Positions 1 through 8,431 of a DNA stretch of 64,000 nucleotides are shown here, piece by piece. The translations under genes were made by a program, and so were the position numbers. Numbering within the stretch: the first letter of the stretch is position 1; each line of letters starts with the position of its first letter. Origin of the DNA: Mycobacteroides sp. CBMA 271 (GTDB lineage: Bacteria > Actinomycetota > Actinomycetes > Mycobacteriales > Mycobacteriaceae); the NCBI RefSeq assembly GCF_009729205.1, contig NZ_VTHB01000001.1:930001-994000 (forward strand). Reading direction: 5' to 3'. Under the pieces are notes generated by a model. It saw only the letters and a list, made by a program, of their open reading frames with translations. It did not search any database and was not told where the DNA came from.

Positions 1-301
1 AGCGGTACTCGTCGACGTTCTCACGTTTCTTCGGGTCAATAGCCTTGACCGCAATGGAGTAGCCCGAGACGAGAACGCTCACATAGTCGGCCGGGTTGGC
101 GCCGACCTTCTCGTTGACCGCGGTGAACGCCTTACCGATGGTCTCAGCGTTCCACTTGCTGATGTCGTTCTGCGTCCCCGACTGCCCAGCAACCTGCGAC
201 GCAGCGGAGTCCAGTGCCTCCGTTGCCTTCCGGCGAACATCGGAACATCCCACGAGAACCAAACTCAACGCCGCACCCAGCGCGACCACACGCGTAAACA
301 C
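1..301 (-). CDS. Exported lipoprotein, N-terminal part (runs off the window)
   Basis: A GTG start at 301 follows a strong ribosome site (GGGAGGAAC on the minus strand, about 306-315). The 100 visible residues begin with a short basic segment and a hydrophobic stretch ending in a lipobox (LVGC, Cys19), so the protein should be exported and lipid-anchored. The mature part is polar and helical in character, with no recognised domain; it reads through YSIAVKAIDPKKRENVDEYR to the window edge without a stop. The gene lies immediately downstream of the copper ATPase gene on the same strand, with 44 bases between them. Function is unknown; the lipoprotein call is firm, anything further is not. Confidence 0.7.
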   Translation of the reverse strand, partial: MFTRVVALGAALSLVLVGCSDVRRKATEALDSAASQVAGQSGTQNDISKWNAETIGKAFTAVNEKVGANPADYVSVLVSGYSIAVKAIDPKKRENVDEYR

Positions 302-345
302 CTACGGTTCCTCCCATTGATCCTTCACAGCATTCGGTAAGGAAC

Positions 346-2490
346 CTAGCGGAAGGTTCGCAGCCGCAAGCTGTTCAGTACCACGAAGACCGACGAGACG
401 GCCATCGCCGCCCCCGCGATCATCGGGTTGAGCAAACCCAGCGCAGCGAGTGGAATGGCGGCGGTGTTGTAGGCGAACGCCCAGAACAGGTTGGCCTTGA
501 TAGTGCCAAGTGTCTTGCGCGACAACCGCAGTGCCGTCGGCACGGTGGTGAGCTCGCCACGCACCAAGGTCAGGTCGCTGGCCTCGATCGCGGCATCGGT
601 GCCGGTGCCCATGGCCATCCCGATATCGGCGGTGGCCAGCGCGGCGGAGTCGTTGACGCCGTCGCCCACCATGGCGACCTTCTTGCCCTCGGCCTGCAGA
701 CGTCTGACGACATCGGCCTTCTCGGCGGGCTTGACTCCGGCAATCACATCACCGGCGGCAATGCCCACCTCCTCGGCCACGCGCGCGGCCACCTCGGCGT
801 TATCACCCGTCAGCAGCACCGGGGTGATCCCCATCGCCTTCAGCTCGTCGATGGCCTGCCGACTCGACGGCTTGACCGTGTCGGCCACCTCGATCTCGCC
901 GCGGCGCAATCCGCCCCAGCTGACCGCCGCGGTGGTGTTCTGGCCGGGGATGGCCTCGATCGAAATCTCGTGACCGTCAACAACACCCACGACGCCGATA
1001 CCCGGCTCGTTGCGGAAATTGGTGACGGGAGACAACGGCAGCTTGGACGTCTGTGCCGCCGCCACGATCGCCCTGGCGACCGGATGCTCGGAGGCCGATT
1101 CCACCGAGGCCGCGATGCGCAGGATCTCCTCGGCGTCGGAGACACCGGACCCGATGCTGCGCCGCACCGCGACGACACTCATGACCCCGGTGGTCACTGT
1201 GCCCGTCTTGTCCAGCACGACGGTGTCGATGTTCTTGACGTTCTCGAGCACCTCGGGGCCCTTGATCAGCACGCCGAGCTGCGCACCGCGCCCGGTGCCC
1301 ACCAGAATCGCTGTGGGGGTGGCCAATCCGAGCGCACACGGGCACGCGATGATCAGCACGGCCACCGCCGCGGTGAACGCCGATGCGAGCGGGAAGCCCA
1401 ACGCAACCCAGGCCACAAACGTTAGGGCCGCGATCCCCAGCACGACGGGCACGAACACCGACGAGACCCGATCGGCAAGCCGCTGCACCTGTGCCTTGCC
1501 GGTCTGCGCGTCCGACACCAGCTGCGCCATCCGTGACAGCTGGGTATCGGCGCCAACCTTGGTGGCGCGCACCACGATCCGTCCGTGGGTGTTGACGTAG
1601 CCGCCGACAACCGGATCGCCCGCGCCAACCTCTACCGGGACCGACTCACCCGTCATCGTCGACGTGTCCAACGCCGAGTGCCCGTCGCTCACCACACCGT
1701 CGGTGGCGATCCGCTCCCCTGGCCGCACGACGAATTCGTCACCTACGGCCAGTTGGTCGACGGGGATACGTGCCTCGTTCCCGCCGCGCAGCACCGCGAC
1801 ATCCTTGGCACCCAAGGACAGCAGCGCGCGCAACGCCGAACCCGCCGAACGCTTGGCGCGGGACTCCGCGAACCGGCCCGCCAGCAGGAAGACGGTCACC
1901 GCCGCGACGACCTCGAAGTAGACGTGCACGTCGCCGTGGGTGTGCCCCGCGCTGGCGAACAACACCCACAGCGACCAGAGGTACGCGGAGATGGTGCCCA
2001 GCGATACCAGGGTGTCCATCGTCGAGGCGCCATGGCGGGCGTTGACGAATGCGGCGCGGTGGAAGGGATAGCCACCCCACACCAGGATCGGCGTCGTCAG
2101 CGCCGCGACCACGATCTCCCAGCCCAGGAAATGCCAGGGCATCACCATCGAGATGGCAACCACCGGGATGGCCAGGATCAGCGAACCGATGAGCCGACGC
2201 TTCAGCTGATCGTCGGGCACATCGTGGTTCATGTGATCGTGCGAATCATGCCCGGCATGCTCACGCTCACTGTGCTGTGAGCCCCCGGTCACCTTGGCTT
2301 GGTAGCCCACCGATTCGACGGCCTTGACCAGATCCGCGTCGGAGATCGAACCGTCGTGCTCGACGCGGGCGCTTTCCAGCGCCAGGTTCACGCGCGCGGT
2401 CACACCCGTGATCTTGTTCAGCCCCTTTTCCACACGGGAGGCGCACGAGGCGCATGTCATCCCGTGCAGCTGCAGATCAGTGGTCTCCAT
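346..2490 (-). CDS. copA: Copper-type P1B ATPase (CopA/CtpA-like)
   Basis: A 714-residue heavy-metal-transporting P-type ATPase that should export Cu(I) across the plasma membrane. An N-terminal HMA domain carries MTCASC (Cys13, Cys16), followed by a His-rich linker (residues 73-89). Then come the membrane helices, TGES (280-283), the CPC motif (383-385) that marks Cu(I)/Ag(I) pumps, the phosphorylation motif DKTGT (427-431), SEHP (467-470) and GDGVND (609-614). The frame is open up to 2721, but I choose ATG at 2490: a promoter with a CsoR-like operator lies directly upstream (2498-2525) and places the transcript start at or next to this ATG, so the mRNA may be leaderless. An in-frame ATG at 2502 lies inside the -10 element. 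Copper is more likely than cobalt or zinc because of CPC plus the operator. Confidence 0.93.
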   Translation of the reverse strand: METTDLQLHGMTCASCASRVEKGLNKITGVTARVNLALESARVEHDGSISDADLVKAVESVGYQAKVTGGSQHSEREHAGHDSHDHMNHDVPDDQLKRRLIGSLILAIPVVAISMVMPWHFLGWEIVVAALTTPILVWGGYPFHRAAFVNARHGASTMDTLVSLGTISAYLWSLWVLFASAGHTHGDVHVYFEVVAAVTVFLLAGRFAESRAKRSAGSALRALLSLGAKDVAVLRGGNEARIPVDQLAVGDEFVVRPGERIATDGVVSDGHSALDTSTMTGESVPVEVGAGDPVVGGYVNTHGRIVVRATKVGADTQLSRMAQLVSDAQTGKAQVQRLADRVSSVFVPVVLGIAALTFVAWVALGFPLASAFTAAVAVLIIACPCALGLATPTAILVGTGRGAQLGVLIKGPEVLENVKNIDTVVLDKTGTVTTGVMSVVAVRRSIGSGVSDAEEILRIAASVESASEHPVARAIVAAAQTSKLPLSPVTNFRNEPGIGVVGVVDGHEISIEAIPGQNTTAAVSWGGLRRGEIEVADTVKPSSRQAIDELKAMGITPVLLTGDNAEVAARVAEEVGIAAGDVIAGVKPAEKADVVRRLQAEGKKVAMVGDGVNDSAALATADIGMAMGTGTDAAIEASDLTLVRGELTTVPTALRLSRKTLGTIKANLFWAFAYNTAAIPLAALGLLNPMIAGAAMAVSSVFVVLNSLRLRTFR

Positions 2491-2776
2491 GACCGTAATC
2501 ATACCCCTGGGGGGTACCAATGCAAGCGGCTGTCCGGTGATCACGAACACCCCGAGATATCGCCATGACCAGGAATATTCCGGCGACAGCGGTGAGTGCG
2601 AGCGCTCGGGCCACGCAGGCGCCGTCCAAGGCGGTGAAGTACAGCGTCGGCTCGCCCTTCGCCACGGGCGCCACCTCGGTGGGTATGCGGGCGGCCACCG
2701 CCGCCCAGCAGGCCAGCGCAATCGCCACCGCCGCGATGGCGAGATCCACCACTACCCGCGTTCCAAACTTCACCAC
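2477..2776 (-). CDS. Small membrane protein (Rv0514-like)
   Basis: A 99-residue protein with two predicted membrane helices (about residues 8-28 and 57-75) separated by a polar loop. Its length and its place next to an Rv0513-like gene downstream of the hem block suggest the Rv0514 homologue, from remembered synteny. Its start overlaps the end of the preceding gene by 7 bases, so the two are probably co-transcribed. The last dozen codons (ACIGTPQGYDYG...) are encoded by the copA promoter/operator, so the C-terminus is constrained by regulatory DNA and may not be functionally conserved. Biochemical role unknown. Confidence 0.7.
   Translation of the reverse strand: MVKFGTRVVVDLAIAAVAIALACWAAVAARIPTEVAPVAKGEPTLYFTALDGACVARALALTAVAGIFLVMAISRGVRDHRTAACIGTPQGYDYGHGDH
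2498..2525 (-). promoter_or_regulatory. copA promoter with CsoR-like copper operator in the spacer
   Basis: On the minus strand TTGCAT (2525-2520) and TATGAT (2503-2498) form near-consensus -35 and -10 boxes with a 16-bp spacer. The spacer holds a G/C-run palindrome, which on the plus strand reads TACCCCTGGGGGGTA (2502-2516) and has the TACCC...GGGTA layout of CsoR-family operators. Repressor binding there would block RNA polymerase, and Cu(I) would relieve it. The predicted start falls about 7 bases after the -10, at 2491-2490, coinciding with the ATG of copA. The element lies inside the last codons of the upstream small membrane-protein gene. No csoR gene is in the window. Confidence 0.65.
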
Positions 2777-3288
2777 TTCTCACTTTCGATATCGATTTCC
2801 GGATCGTCGCCCAGATCCATGCCGGCCGGCGGCGCGGGCACCAACGTGGTGAGCGCCGCACGTAGCTCTTCATGCTTCTTGGCCCAGGCCTGCGCACGAC
2901 GCCCCCCGGCCAGCCGCAGACCGACCGGTTTGCGTCCCTTCGGCACACCCGTCAGTTCGCCGAGCGGACGAGCTTCCTCCCAGACATGCCGGTCGGCGTC
3001 GGGATACAGCCACTTAATGTGGCTGACGGAGACGGTCTCGGTGCCCTGACGAAGCTCGGTGGGGGTCAGCTCCACACTCGCGTGGACCCGCGCGGCGTAG
3101 ATCTGCAGAGCAATGAAGAAGGCCACCACCGCCGCGACGACGACAGGCATGAAGAAGTTGATCCCCGCCTTGCCCCAAATCTGCAGACCAAAGATGATCA
3201 ACCCCGCCAGCGGGCCCAGCAGCAGCCAGCGCCACCGACTGCCCGGCTCGTAGAAAAGCCTTTCCTCGGCGGTCGATGCCTCAGACAT
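2770..3288 (-). CDS. Membrane protein of the Rv0513 type
   Basis: About 172 residues from ATG 3288; alternatives at 3294 and 3300 are in frame. Two adjacent membrane helices (WLLLGPLAGLIIFGLQIWG and FMPVVVAAVVAFFIALQIY) are followed by a soluble domain with ELTPTELRQG and GRKPVGLRLAGGRRAQAW, a layout seen in small actinobacterial PH-like membrane proteins. The start overlaps the previous stop as ATGTCTGA (3288-3281), and the end overlaps the Rv0514-like start, so 3718 to 2477 reads as a tight operon. Function unknown. Confidence 0.7.
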   Translation of the reverse strand: MSEASTAEERLFYEPGSRWRWLLLGPLAGLIIFGLQIWGKAGINFFMPVVVAAVVAFFIALQIYAARVHASVELTPTELRQGTETVSVSHIKWLYPDADRHVWEEARPLGELTGVPKGRKPVGLRLAGGRRAQAWAKKHEELRAALTTLVPAPPAGMDLGDDPEIDIESEKW

Positions 3289-3718
3289 GTTCATTCCCAT
3301 CGAACCAGTCCTGCGCGGTAGGCCTGATGATCAGCACATTGGCCACGATCAGGGACAGCGCGGCGATAAGCAGCACCGGGCCTACCGACCCGGAACTGGC
3401 CATCGCGATGGCGCCGAGCACTGAGACCACCGAAAGCGCGATCAACGCTCGGCGAAAACGCTTGTCCCCCTGTCGCGTCCGCCCGGCAAGAAACGCGATG
3501 CCGATCGCCAACAGAATGCACAGCACCCCCCACGCCCGAGCGAAGGCGATGAGGTTTCGCACCTGCTCATCGGTCACCTCGGGCTTGGCATGGGCACGCA
3601 GCTCGGCGAAGCGCTGACTGACACCTGCCAACCCGTTGAGGAAAAGCAAGGCCGCCGAAACCACCCAGAACCAGAACGCCACGTCGACGATGCGCGGGCG
3701 AGGTTGATCGGGTGTCAT
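3281..3718 (-). CDS. Small four-helix membrane protein
   Basis: A 145-residue protein starting at ATG 3718. The frame stays open further upstream to 4117, but that part is the antisense-like shadow of the next gene and has no membrane-protein character. Hydrophobic segments are at about residues 12-32, 58-80, 92-110 and 115-132, with a charged loop (AELRAHAKPEVTDEQVRN) between the first two. The Rv0513-like gene overlaps its 3' end by 8 bases. No family recognised. Confidence 0.65.
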   Translation of the reverse strand: MTPDQPRPRIVDVAFWFWVVSAALLFLNGLAGVSQRFAELRAHAKPEVTDEQVRNLIAFARAWGVLCILLAIGIAFLAGRTRQGDKRFRRALIALSVVSVLGAIAMASSGSVGPVLLIAALSLIVANVLIIRPTAQDWFDGNEHV

Positions 3719-3738
3719 TCGGGCAGCGTATCGGGGTG

Positions 3739-4218
3739 CTAGCGCTGCCTCGTCAGGTACGCGGTGGAGTCCTCTCGATGCAGCAGGAACAACCCACCAC
3801 AGATCAGGACAGCCGCAGTGATCCCCGAGAGCGCCTGCACGATCGCCGGCACCCCCTCCAGGCCGAACATCCGTGTTGCGGTGAACACCACCGATCCCAC
3901 CGCTCCACCGGTCAGAAAGGTCCGCGCCAGCCGATAGCCCGCGCGCATCAGGAAGATCGCAGTGGCGACGAGGGAACCCACCACAACGACGATGAACCCG
4001 TTGAAGGCGTACACCGACCACAGCGGGGCGGCCTTGCGCACCTCGGGGTCCACTTCCCATTGCCCGACGTTCGCGGCCATATAGCTCACGATCATCAGCG
4101 GAAGCGCGGCCAGCCACAGCCAGCAGCCGGTGTCGATATCGATGGGTCGCGGCTTGGCCGGATCGCTCGGGGGTTGTCCAGCCAATCCGCCGGAATGGTG
4201 CGGATCGGGATACATCAC
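3739..4218 (-). CDS. Membrane protein, four predicted helices
   Basis: A 159-residue protein starting GTG-ATG at 4218/4215. A polar Pro-rich N-terminus of about 30 residues is followed by hydrophobic segments near 33-50, 68-92, 105-118 and 130-146. It lies 20 bases upstream of the previous gene on the same strand and probably heads the 4218-to-2477 transcription unit. The unit diverges from the exported-protein operon at 4341 across a 122-base gap. No family is recognised; it resembles the neighbouring 145-residue protein only in overall layout. Confidence 0.65.
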   Translation of the reverse strand: MMYPDPHHSGGLAGQPPSDPAKPRPIDIDTGCWLWLAALPLMIVSYMAANVGQWEVDPEVRKAAPLWSVYAFNGFIVVVVGSLVATAIFLMRAGYRLARTFLTGGAVGSVVFTATRMFGLEGVPAIVQALSGITAAVLICGGLFLLHREDSTAYLTRQR

Positions 4219-4340
4219 CCGACCACGGTAGTGGAGGGCGACGAAGCAGTGCTCAGGGCAACGCAGGCGGCTACAGATGTAGTGCCAGAATTCCTCGTGG
4301 TAGCCGGTTTCAGCCTCACTGCCAGCTACGATTGCGTGCT

Positions 4341-5015
4341 ATGGGGACGCCGATCATCACCGGCGCCGGGGGCAGGCTGACGCACAAGCTGCGCGACTGG
4401 CGCAGCTGGGTTGAACCGAAACACATCTGGTGGGCGCTGCTGATCGTCGCGCTGGCCGTTTCTGCCATTTTCGGCGGGCTCCGCACAACGAATCCGAAAG
4501 CCAAATACGTCGAACTCAGTGCCGGCCAAACCTTCAAGGGAAACCAATTCCACGTGACCGTGTTGTCCGCCAGACGGGAGTTATTGGGATGGGGTAACAA
4601 TATCGGCGCCAACGCACCCGGGCGCACCCCGCCGCCCGCGGGCCAGGTGTACCTCGTCATCGAGGCCGACGTCGAGAACGTCAGTGCAGAGGCCGCGGAT
4701 GTCCCGGCAAAATCGGGAGTCGACGGTTCAGGGCCCGCACTCGTACAGGCGGGGCTTAAGCCCGACAAGCTATCCAACCTTGGTGGCATCCGGATCGACT
4801 ACCCGGCAGCCACCGAACTTGTCCAGCCTGACTTAACCAACCGGATGGCATTCGTCATCACCGGTGCCGCCGACAAGCTGCGGGTAGGTACCGCCCTGAC
4901 GGTTCAGGTCAACGATTTTGAGTATGTCCCGAAGACCGCGCCGCAGGAAGGGTACGAGTGGGCAGCCTCCGATAAGCACGGCATCTACCGCCTGACCATC
5001 GAGGACAGCCGGTGA
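4341..5015 (+). CDS. Membrane-anchored extracytoplasmic protein, first of three
   Basis: A 224-residue protein; ATG 4341 is preferred to the upstream TTG at 4332. One membrane helix (about residues 30-50) follows a basic segment, so the bulk lies outside the membrane. The exported domain has beta-rich sequence (QTFKGNQFHVTVLSARRELL, GQVYLVIEADVENVSAEAAD) like DUF4352-type immunoglobulin-like domains that carry a conserved beta-hairpin and charge pattern. Its TGA overlaps the next GTG, so translation is coupled. Function unknown; the fold assignment is by impression only. Confidence 0.7.
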   Translation: MGTPIITGAGGRLTHKLRDWRSWVEPKHIWWALLIVALAVSAIFGGLRTTNPKAKYVELSAGQTFKGNQFHVTVLSARRELLGWGNNIGANAPGRTPPPAGQVYLVIEADVENVSAEAADVPAKSGVDGSGPALVQAGLKPDKLSNLGGIRIDYPAATELVQPDLTNRMAFVITGAADKLRVGTALTVQVNDFEYVPKTAPQEGYEWAASDKHGIYRLTIEDSR

Positions 5016-5587
5016 AACGCAGGCCACTGCTACGCCGCGCCATTGTCTGGATCACCGCGACGGTCCTCATGGCTATCGCCATCTTCTTGCGCAATCACCA
5101 AGTCGACGATCAAAATGCTCACGCGCCCATCGATATTCATGGCAGCGTGGAGCAGCCGCTAGTAGGCCGGAACGTCACCGCATCTGTCGACCGCGTACGA
5201 CTTACCCCACTTATCCATGCCGATTGGGGTGATGACAAGCCCGACGACTTCCGCGCACACAACGATGCGACATTCGTCGTATTCGAGGTGACCGTCGCGA
5301 GCGTCGTCGCAAATGGATTCGGGTTCAGCGACTTCCACATCGGCGACAAGACTTTCGGATCTCAGTACGTCGGGTTCCCACCTAGCATCGAGCAATTGAC
5401 CCCAGGATTCCCCTCGAAGGGACGCATCACCTTTGAGATACCGGGCTCGCTGACGCAATCCGTGGGCTATCTCCGAGTCGTGGGCGACAAAGATCCCCGG
5501 CTGGACTCCCGACTGGTGTTCGCCGTCGATCTCACGAAAGTTGAACGGCTTCCATCTATCACCCTCAAACGAGGAATCGCCGGATGA
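5012..5587 (+). CDS. Membrane-anchored extracytoplasmic protein, second of three
   Basis: A 191-residue protein starting GTG 5012 within GTGA shared with the previous stop. A basic N-terminus (MKRRPLLRR) and one helix (residues 11-27) anchor a beta-rich exported domain containing ATFVVFEVTVASV and SKGRITFEIP, typical of DUF4352-like extracytoplasmic domains. It ends in an ATGA overlap with the third gene. Similar architecture in all three genes suggests a complex or a duplicated family, but I can name no role. Confidence 0.7.
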   Translation: MKRRPLLRRAIVWITATVLMAIAIFLRNHQVDDQNAHAPIDIHGSVEQPLVGRNVTASVDRVRLTPLIHADWGDDKPDDFRAHNDATFVVFEVTVASVVANGFGFSDFHIGDKTFGSQYVGFPPSIEQLTPGFPSKGRITFEIPGSLTQSVGYLRVVGDKDPRLDSRLVFAVDLTKVERLPSITLKRGIAG

Positions 5588-6144
5588 CGAGCTGGTTGCG
5601 TCGCAACACCCTCGCTCTCGCGGTGATCGGGATCATAGTTCCGCTGTACTACTTCATTGGCTTTGTGCCGCGGTTCAACGAGTACGCAAAGACCCGCTCC
5701 CCAGATCCTGACATCACGGTCCAGTACGGCCATTCGACGGAACTCAGGGGAACGACCTGGTCGGTGCAGAAAGTGCTGCGAGAGAAGGAGAGTCGATCCG
5801 CATTCAGCCCCGGACCGCTTCCCGATGGCTATGAGACCTTCAGAATCCTGTTCGGCCGTGAGCCCGCGGGGGCTCCTACGATCGGTACGCACTGCGAGGC
5901 AACCCTGGTAGCCGGCGAAATCCGTTGGGGATACCGAATAATGGGGTATGGCGTTGGCGGGACAAATGTCAACATCTCCAAAGGTCCAGCCGACACCACC
6001 ACTCGCTGTGACGAGCCGGAGACTTTTCAACTGGGTTTTCTCGTCCCTAAGGGAACAAACCCGGACGCCGTGGAGATCGCATTCAGTTTCAAAGATGCCA
6101 CCGAGCAGAAACCCACGGTCGTACGATTCGTGTTGCCGCGCTAG
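5584..6144 (+). CDS. Membrane-anchored extracytoplasmic protein, third of three
   Basis: A 186-residue protein starting at ATG 5584 (ATGA overlap). A single helix (about residues 10-28) anchors a soluble domain with two Cys residues (in IGTHCEATL and TTRCDEPET) that could form a disulphide outside the cell. The end, KPTVVRFVLPR, is again the last strand of a beta domain. The stop TAG lies in CTAG 6141-6144, shared with the stop of the convergent membrane protein. No recognised family. Confidence 0.7.
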   Translation: MTSWLRRNTLALAVIGIIVPLYYFIGFVPRFNEYAKTRSPDPDITVQYGHSTELRGTTWSVQKVLREKESRSAFSPGPLPDGYETFRILFGREPAGAPTIGTHCEATLVAGEIRWGYRIMGYGVGGTNVNISKGPADTTTRCDEPETFQLGFLVPKGTNPDAVEIAFSFKDATEQKPTVVRFVLPR

Positions 6145-7358
6145 GCCTTCGTGGTCGCGGCTACAGATTCGCGGTTGCGGATTCCCTGTACGAACAACGC
6201 GTAAACCCACACAATCAGACAGGTCCGCAGGATCCACAGCACCAAGTCGGCGATAGCGCCAATAGCGGGAGAAACCGCCATCCACCAATCGATGCTGTGC
6301 GGTCCCACCAGCTCGAAAATCTGCCGGACCAGCCAGCCCGGCCTCCCTGGCACCTCACCCCGGTTCCCAAGCAGCCACACCACACCGGTGTAGCTACAGA
6401 TGTACAGGGCTAGCGGCACCGGACCGACGTGCGTGATCACGTATACGGCATCGCGCAGCGCGTTAACCTGCGCCTCAAATGGCCACGCGAACAGCGGTGT
6501 ACTGCGCTTCTGCCCCAGCCATTCCGCCGCCGCCTCTCCCCTGCGCCCACCAAGCACCGCCCGACGGGCATCCGCCCAGTTCGTGGAGGGGACGAGTGCG
6601 TACACCACACCGGCCATCGCAAGCCAGCCCAACGGGACCACGGACACCGCGACCACCTGCCCCACCAGCCAAGCGGCCGCCGACCACACCGTCTCGGCCC
6701 CGGGGATATGCGACATCAACTCCTGACGTTCCTGCATCACCCAGACGACGACCTGTCGGTGCTCCAACCAATTCTTGACATTCAGGTTGTTCAACCAGTT
6801 GCCGATGAGCAGATAAATCCATGCGGCTTCGAAATAGAACTCGATCAGAACCACCCAACGAGGCAGCCGGTCACGAAATCGCTTGAGCCCCAGGCGAAGA
6901 AACAGCACGATCGCAACGACGATCAGAGTCAGCATCGTGACCTGGATGAGGTAGCCACTATTGTCCCGGAAAACCGTGGCGTTGTATGCCTCGAACTGGA
7001 AGTCGTCGTAATCGTTGACCACGTACTTCCAGCCTGTGTAGAACGCAATAAAGGGCAGCACCGCGGACGTCATTGAGCTGGTGACCTGTTGACGCCTGCT
7101 AGCCGGTGCATCCGGCGTTTGTGGCGGCCAGTTCTCGATCGCGGGACGCATCACCAACAGCATCCCGATGAGGGCGCCAAGTTGAGCTAACAATGCCAAC
7201 GGCAGCACAAAGGCGGACAACAGCGGATGGATGGTGGTCACCTTGACCGCGAGACGCATGAACAAGCCGCCGACAAAGTGACCAACCAAATACAGCGCAA
7301 TCAGCTGCGGCAGCACCGCCCACGCACGCGCGGCCACGGTCCGCAACACCCCCAGCAT
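6141..7358 (-). CDS. Multi-pass membrane protein of unknown function
   Basis: A 405-residue integral membrane protein with about eight hydrophobic segments, for example near residues 14-36, 46-70, 96-112, 134-158, 170-190, 225-255, 300-330 and 370-395. A soluble loop (DARRAVLGGRRGEAAAEWLG) sits near residue 270. There is no recognisable transporter or enzyme motif. It faces the three exported proteins and meets them tail to tail at a shared CTAG, so it may or may not be functionally related. It ends the accessory block; hemB begins 63 bases away on the same strand. Confidence 0.7.
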   Translation of the reverse strand: MLGVLRTVAARAWAVLPQLIALYLVGHFVGGLFMRLAVKVTTIHPLLSAFVLPLALLAQLGALIGMLLVMRPAIENWPPQTPDAPASRRQQVTSSMTSAVLPFIAFYTGWKYVVNDYDDFQFEAYNATVFRDNSGYLIQVTMLTLIVVAIVLFLRLGLKRFRDRLPRWVVLIEFYFEAAWIYLLIGNWLNNLNVKNWLEHRQVVVWVMQERQELMSHIPGAETVWSAAAWLVGQVVAVSVVPLGWLAMAGVVYALVPSTNWADARRAVLGGRRGEAAAEWLGQKRSTPLFAWPFEAQVNALRDAVYVITHVGPVPLALYICSYTGVVWLLGNRGEVPGRPGWLVRQIFELVGPHSIDWWMAVSPAIGAIADLVLWILRTCLIVWVYALFVQGIRNRESVAATTKA

Positions 7359-7421
7359 GACGCGATCCTAAGGCCTGCTCGGCGATGGGACACGCAGCAC
7401 GGCAAACTCGGTACTACACCT

Positions 7422-8405
7422 CTAGTCGGCGAGCCAGCCCGCGACATCGGCCGCCCAATAGGTCAGCACGATATCGGCGCCCGCGCGCCGGATCGAGGTC
7501 AATGTTTCCAGCGCCATGGCCTGCAGGTCGATCCAGTTGTTCTGCGCGGCAGCACAGATCATCGAGTACTCTCCCGACACCTGATACGCCGCGACGGGTA
7601 CCGGCGACACATCGGCCACCTGCCGCAGCACATCGAGGTAGGCCATCGCCGGCTTCACCATGAGAATGTCGGCGCCCTCGTCGACATCGAGCTCGGCCTC
7701 GCGCAGCGCTTCGCGCCCGTTGGCCACGTCCTGTTGATAGGTCCGCCGGTCTCCCCGCAGCGAGGAACCCACGGCCTCCCGGAACGGCCCATAGAACGCC
7801 GAGGCGTACTTGGCGGCATAGGCCAAGATGATGACGTCGGTGTGCCCGGCGGCGTCCAAACCGTGACGAATGGCGGCAACCTGACCGTCCATCATGCCGC
7901 TGGGAGCGACCACGTGCGCGCCCGAATTGGCCTGCACCACTGCCATATCCACGTACTGCTTGAGCGTCGCATCGTTGATGACCCGGCCCGTTGCGTCGAC
8001 GATGCCGCAGTGTCCGTGATCGGTGAACTCGTCCAGGCAGGTGTCCGCCATCAGCACCGTCGAGTCACCGAGATCACCCGCCAAAATCGACAGCGCCCGG
8101 TTGAGGATGCCATCGGGCGCCAGTCCGGCACTGCCGGTGGCGTCCTTGTCCTTCCCCTGCGGAACACCGAACAGCATGAGCCCGCCGACGCCGGCCTTCA
8201 CGGCGTCATGAGCAGCGATCCGTAGTGATTCCAGGCTGTGCTGCACCACGCCCGGCATGGACGCGATCGGGCGCGATTCCGTCACGCCGTCGGCCACGAA
8301 CATAGGCAACACCAATTGCCGTGGTGCCAACGTTGTTTCGGCCACCAACCGGCGGATCGCCGGGGTGGCCCTCAGCCGACGCGGACGCTGGTTCGGAAAA
8401 GACAC
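7422..8405 (-). CDS. hemB: Delta-aminolevulinic acid dehydratase (porphobilinogen synthase)
   Basis: Condenses two 5-aminolevulinates to porphobilinogen in the cytoplasm. The 327-residue length is normal. The Schiff-base lysines are visible as Lys199 ([13 protein letters not shown]) and Lys251 ([12 protein letters not shown]). The metal loop reads C123-L-D125 ... C133 in [13 protein letters not shown], so the middle Cys of the classical zinc triad is Asp. GTG start at 8405. It is the last of four clustered haem genes, 26 bases after hemD, and probably belongs to the hemA-C-D-B unit. It is equivalent to M. tuberculosis Rv0512. Confidence 0.97.
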   Translation of the reverse strand: MSFPNQRPRRLRATPAIRRLVAETTLAPRQLVLPMFVADGVTESRPIASMPGVVQHSLESLRIAAHDAVKAGVGGLMLFGVPQGKDKDATGSAGLAPDGILNRALSILAGDLGDSTVLMADTCLDEFTDHGHCGIVDATGRVINDATLKQYVDMAVVQANSGAHVVAPSGMMDGQVAAIRHGLDAAGHTDVIILAYAAKYASAFYGPFREAVGSSLRGDRRTYQQDVANGREALREAELDVDEGADILMVKPAMAYLDVLRQVADVSPVPVAAYQVSGEYSMICAAAQNNWIDLQAMALETLTSIRRAGADIVLTYWAADVAGWLAD

Positions 8406-8431
8406 GGCAACGGCCTCCGTTATGTCTCCGC

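Noticed and set aside
2491..2721. Upstream extension of the copA frame
   Set aside because: It covers the promoter/operator and has no ribosome site or codon bias; HMA begins right after ATG 2490.
3719..4117. Upstream extension of the 145-residue membrane protein
   Set aside because: Arg-rich, not membrane-like, and overlaps the next gene in another frame.
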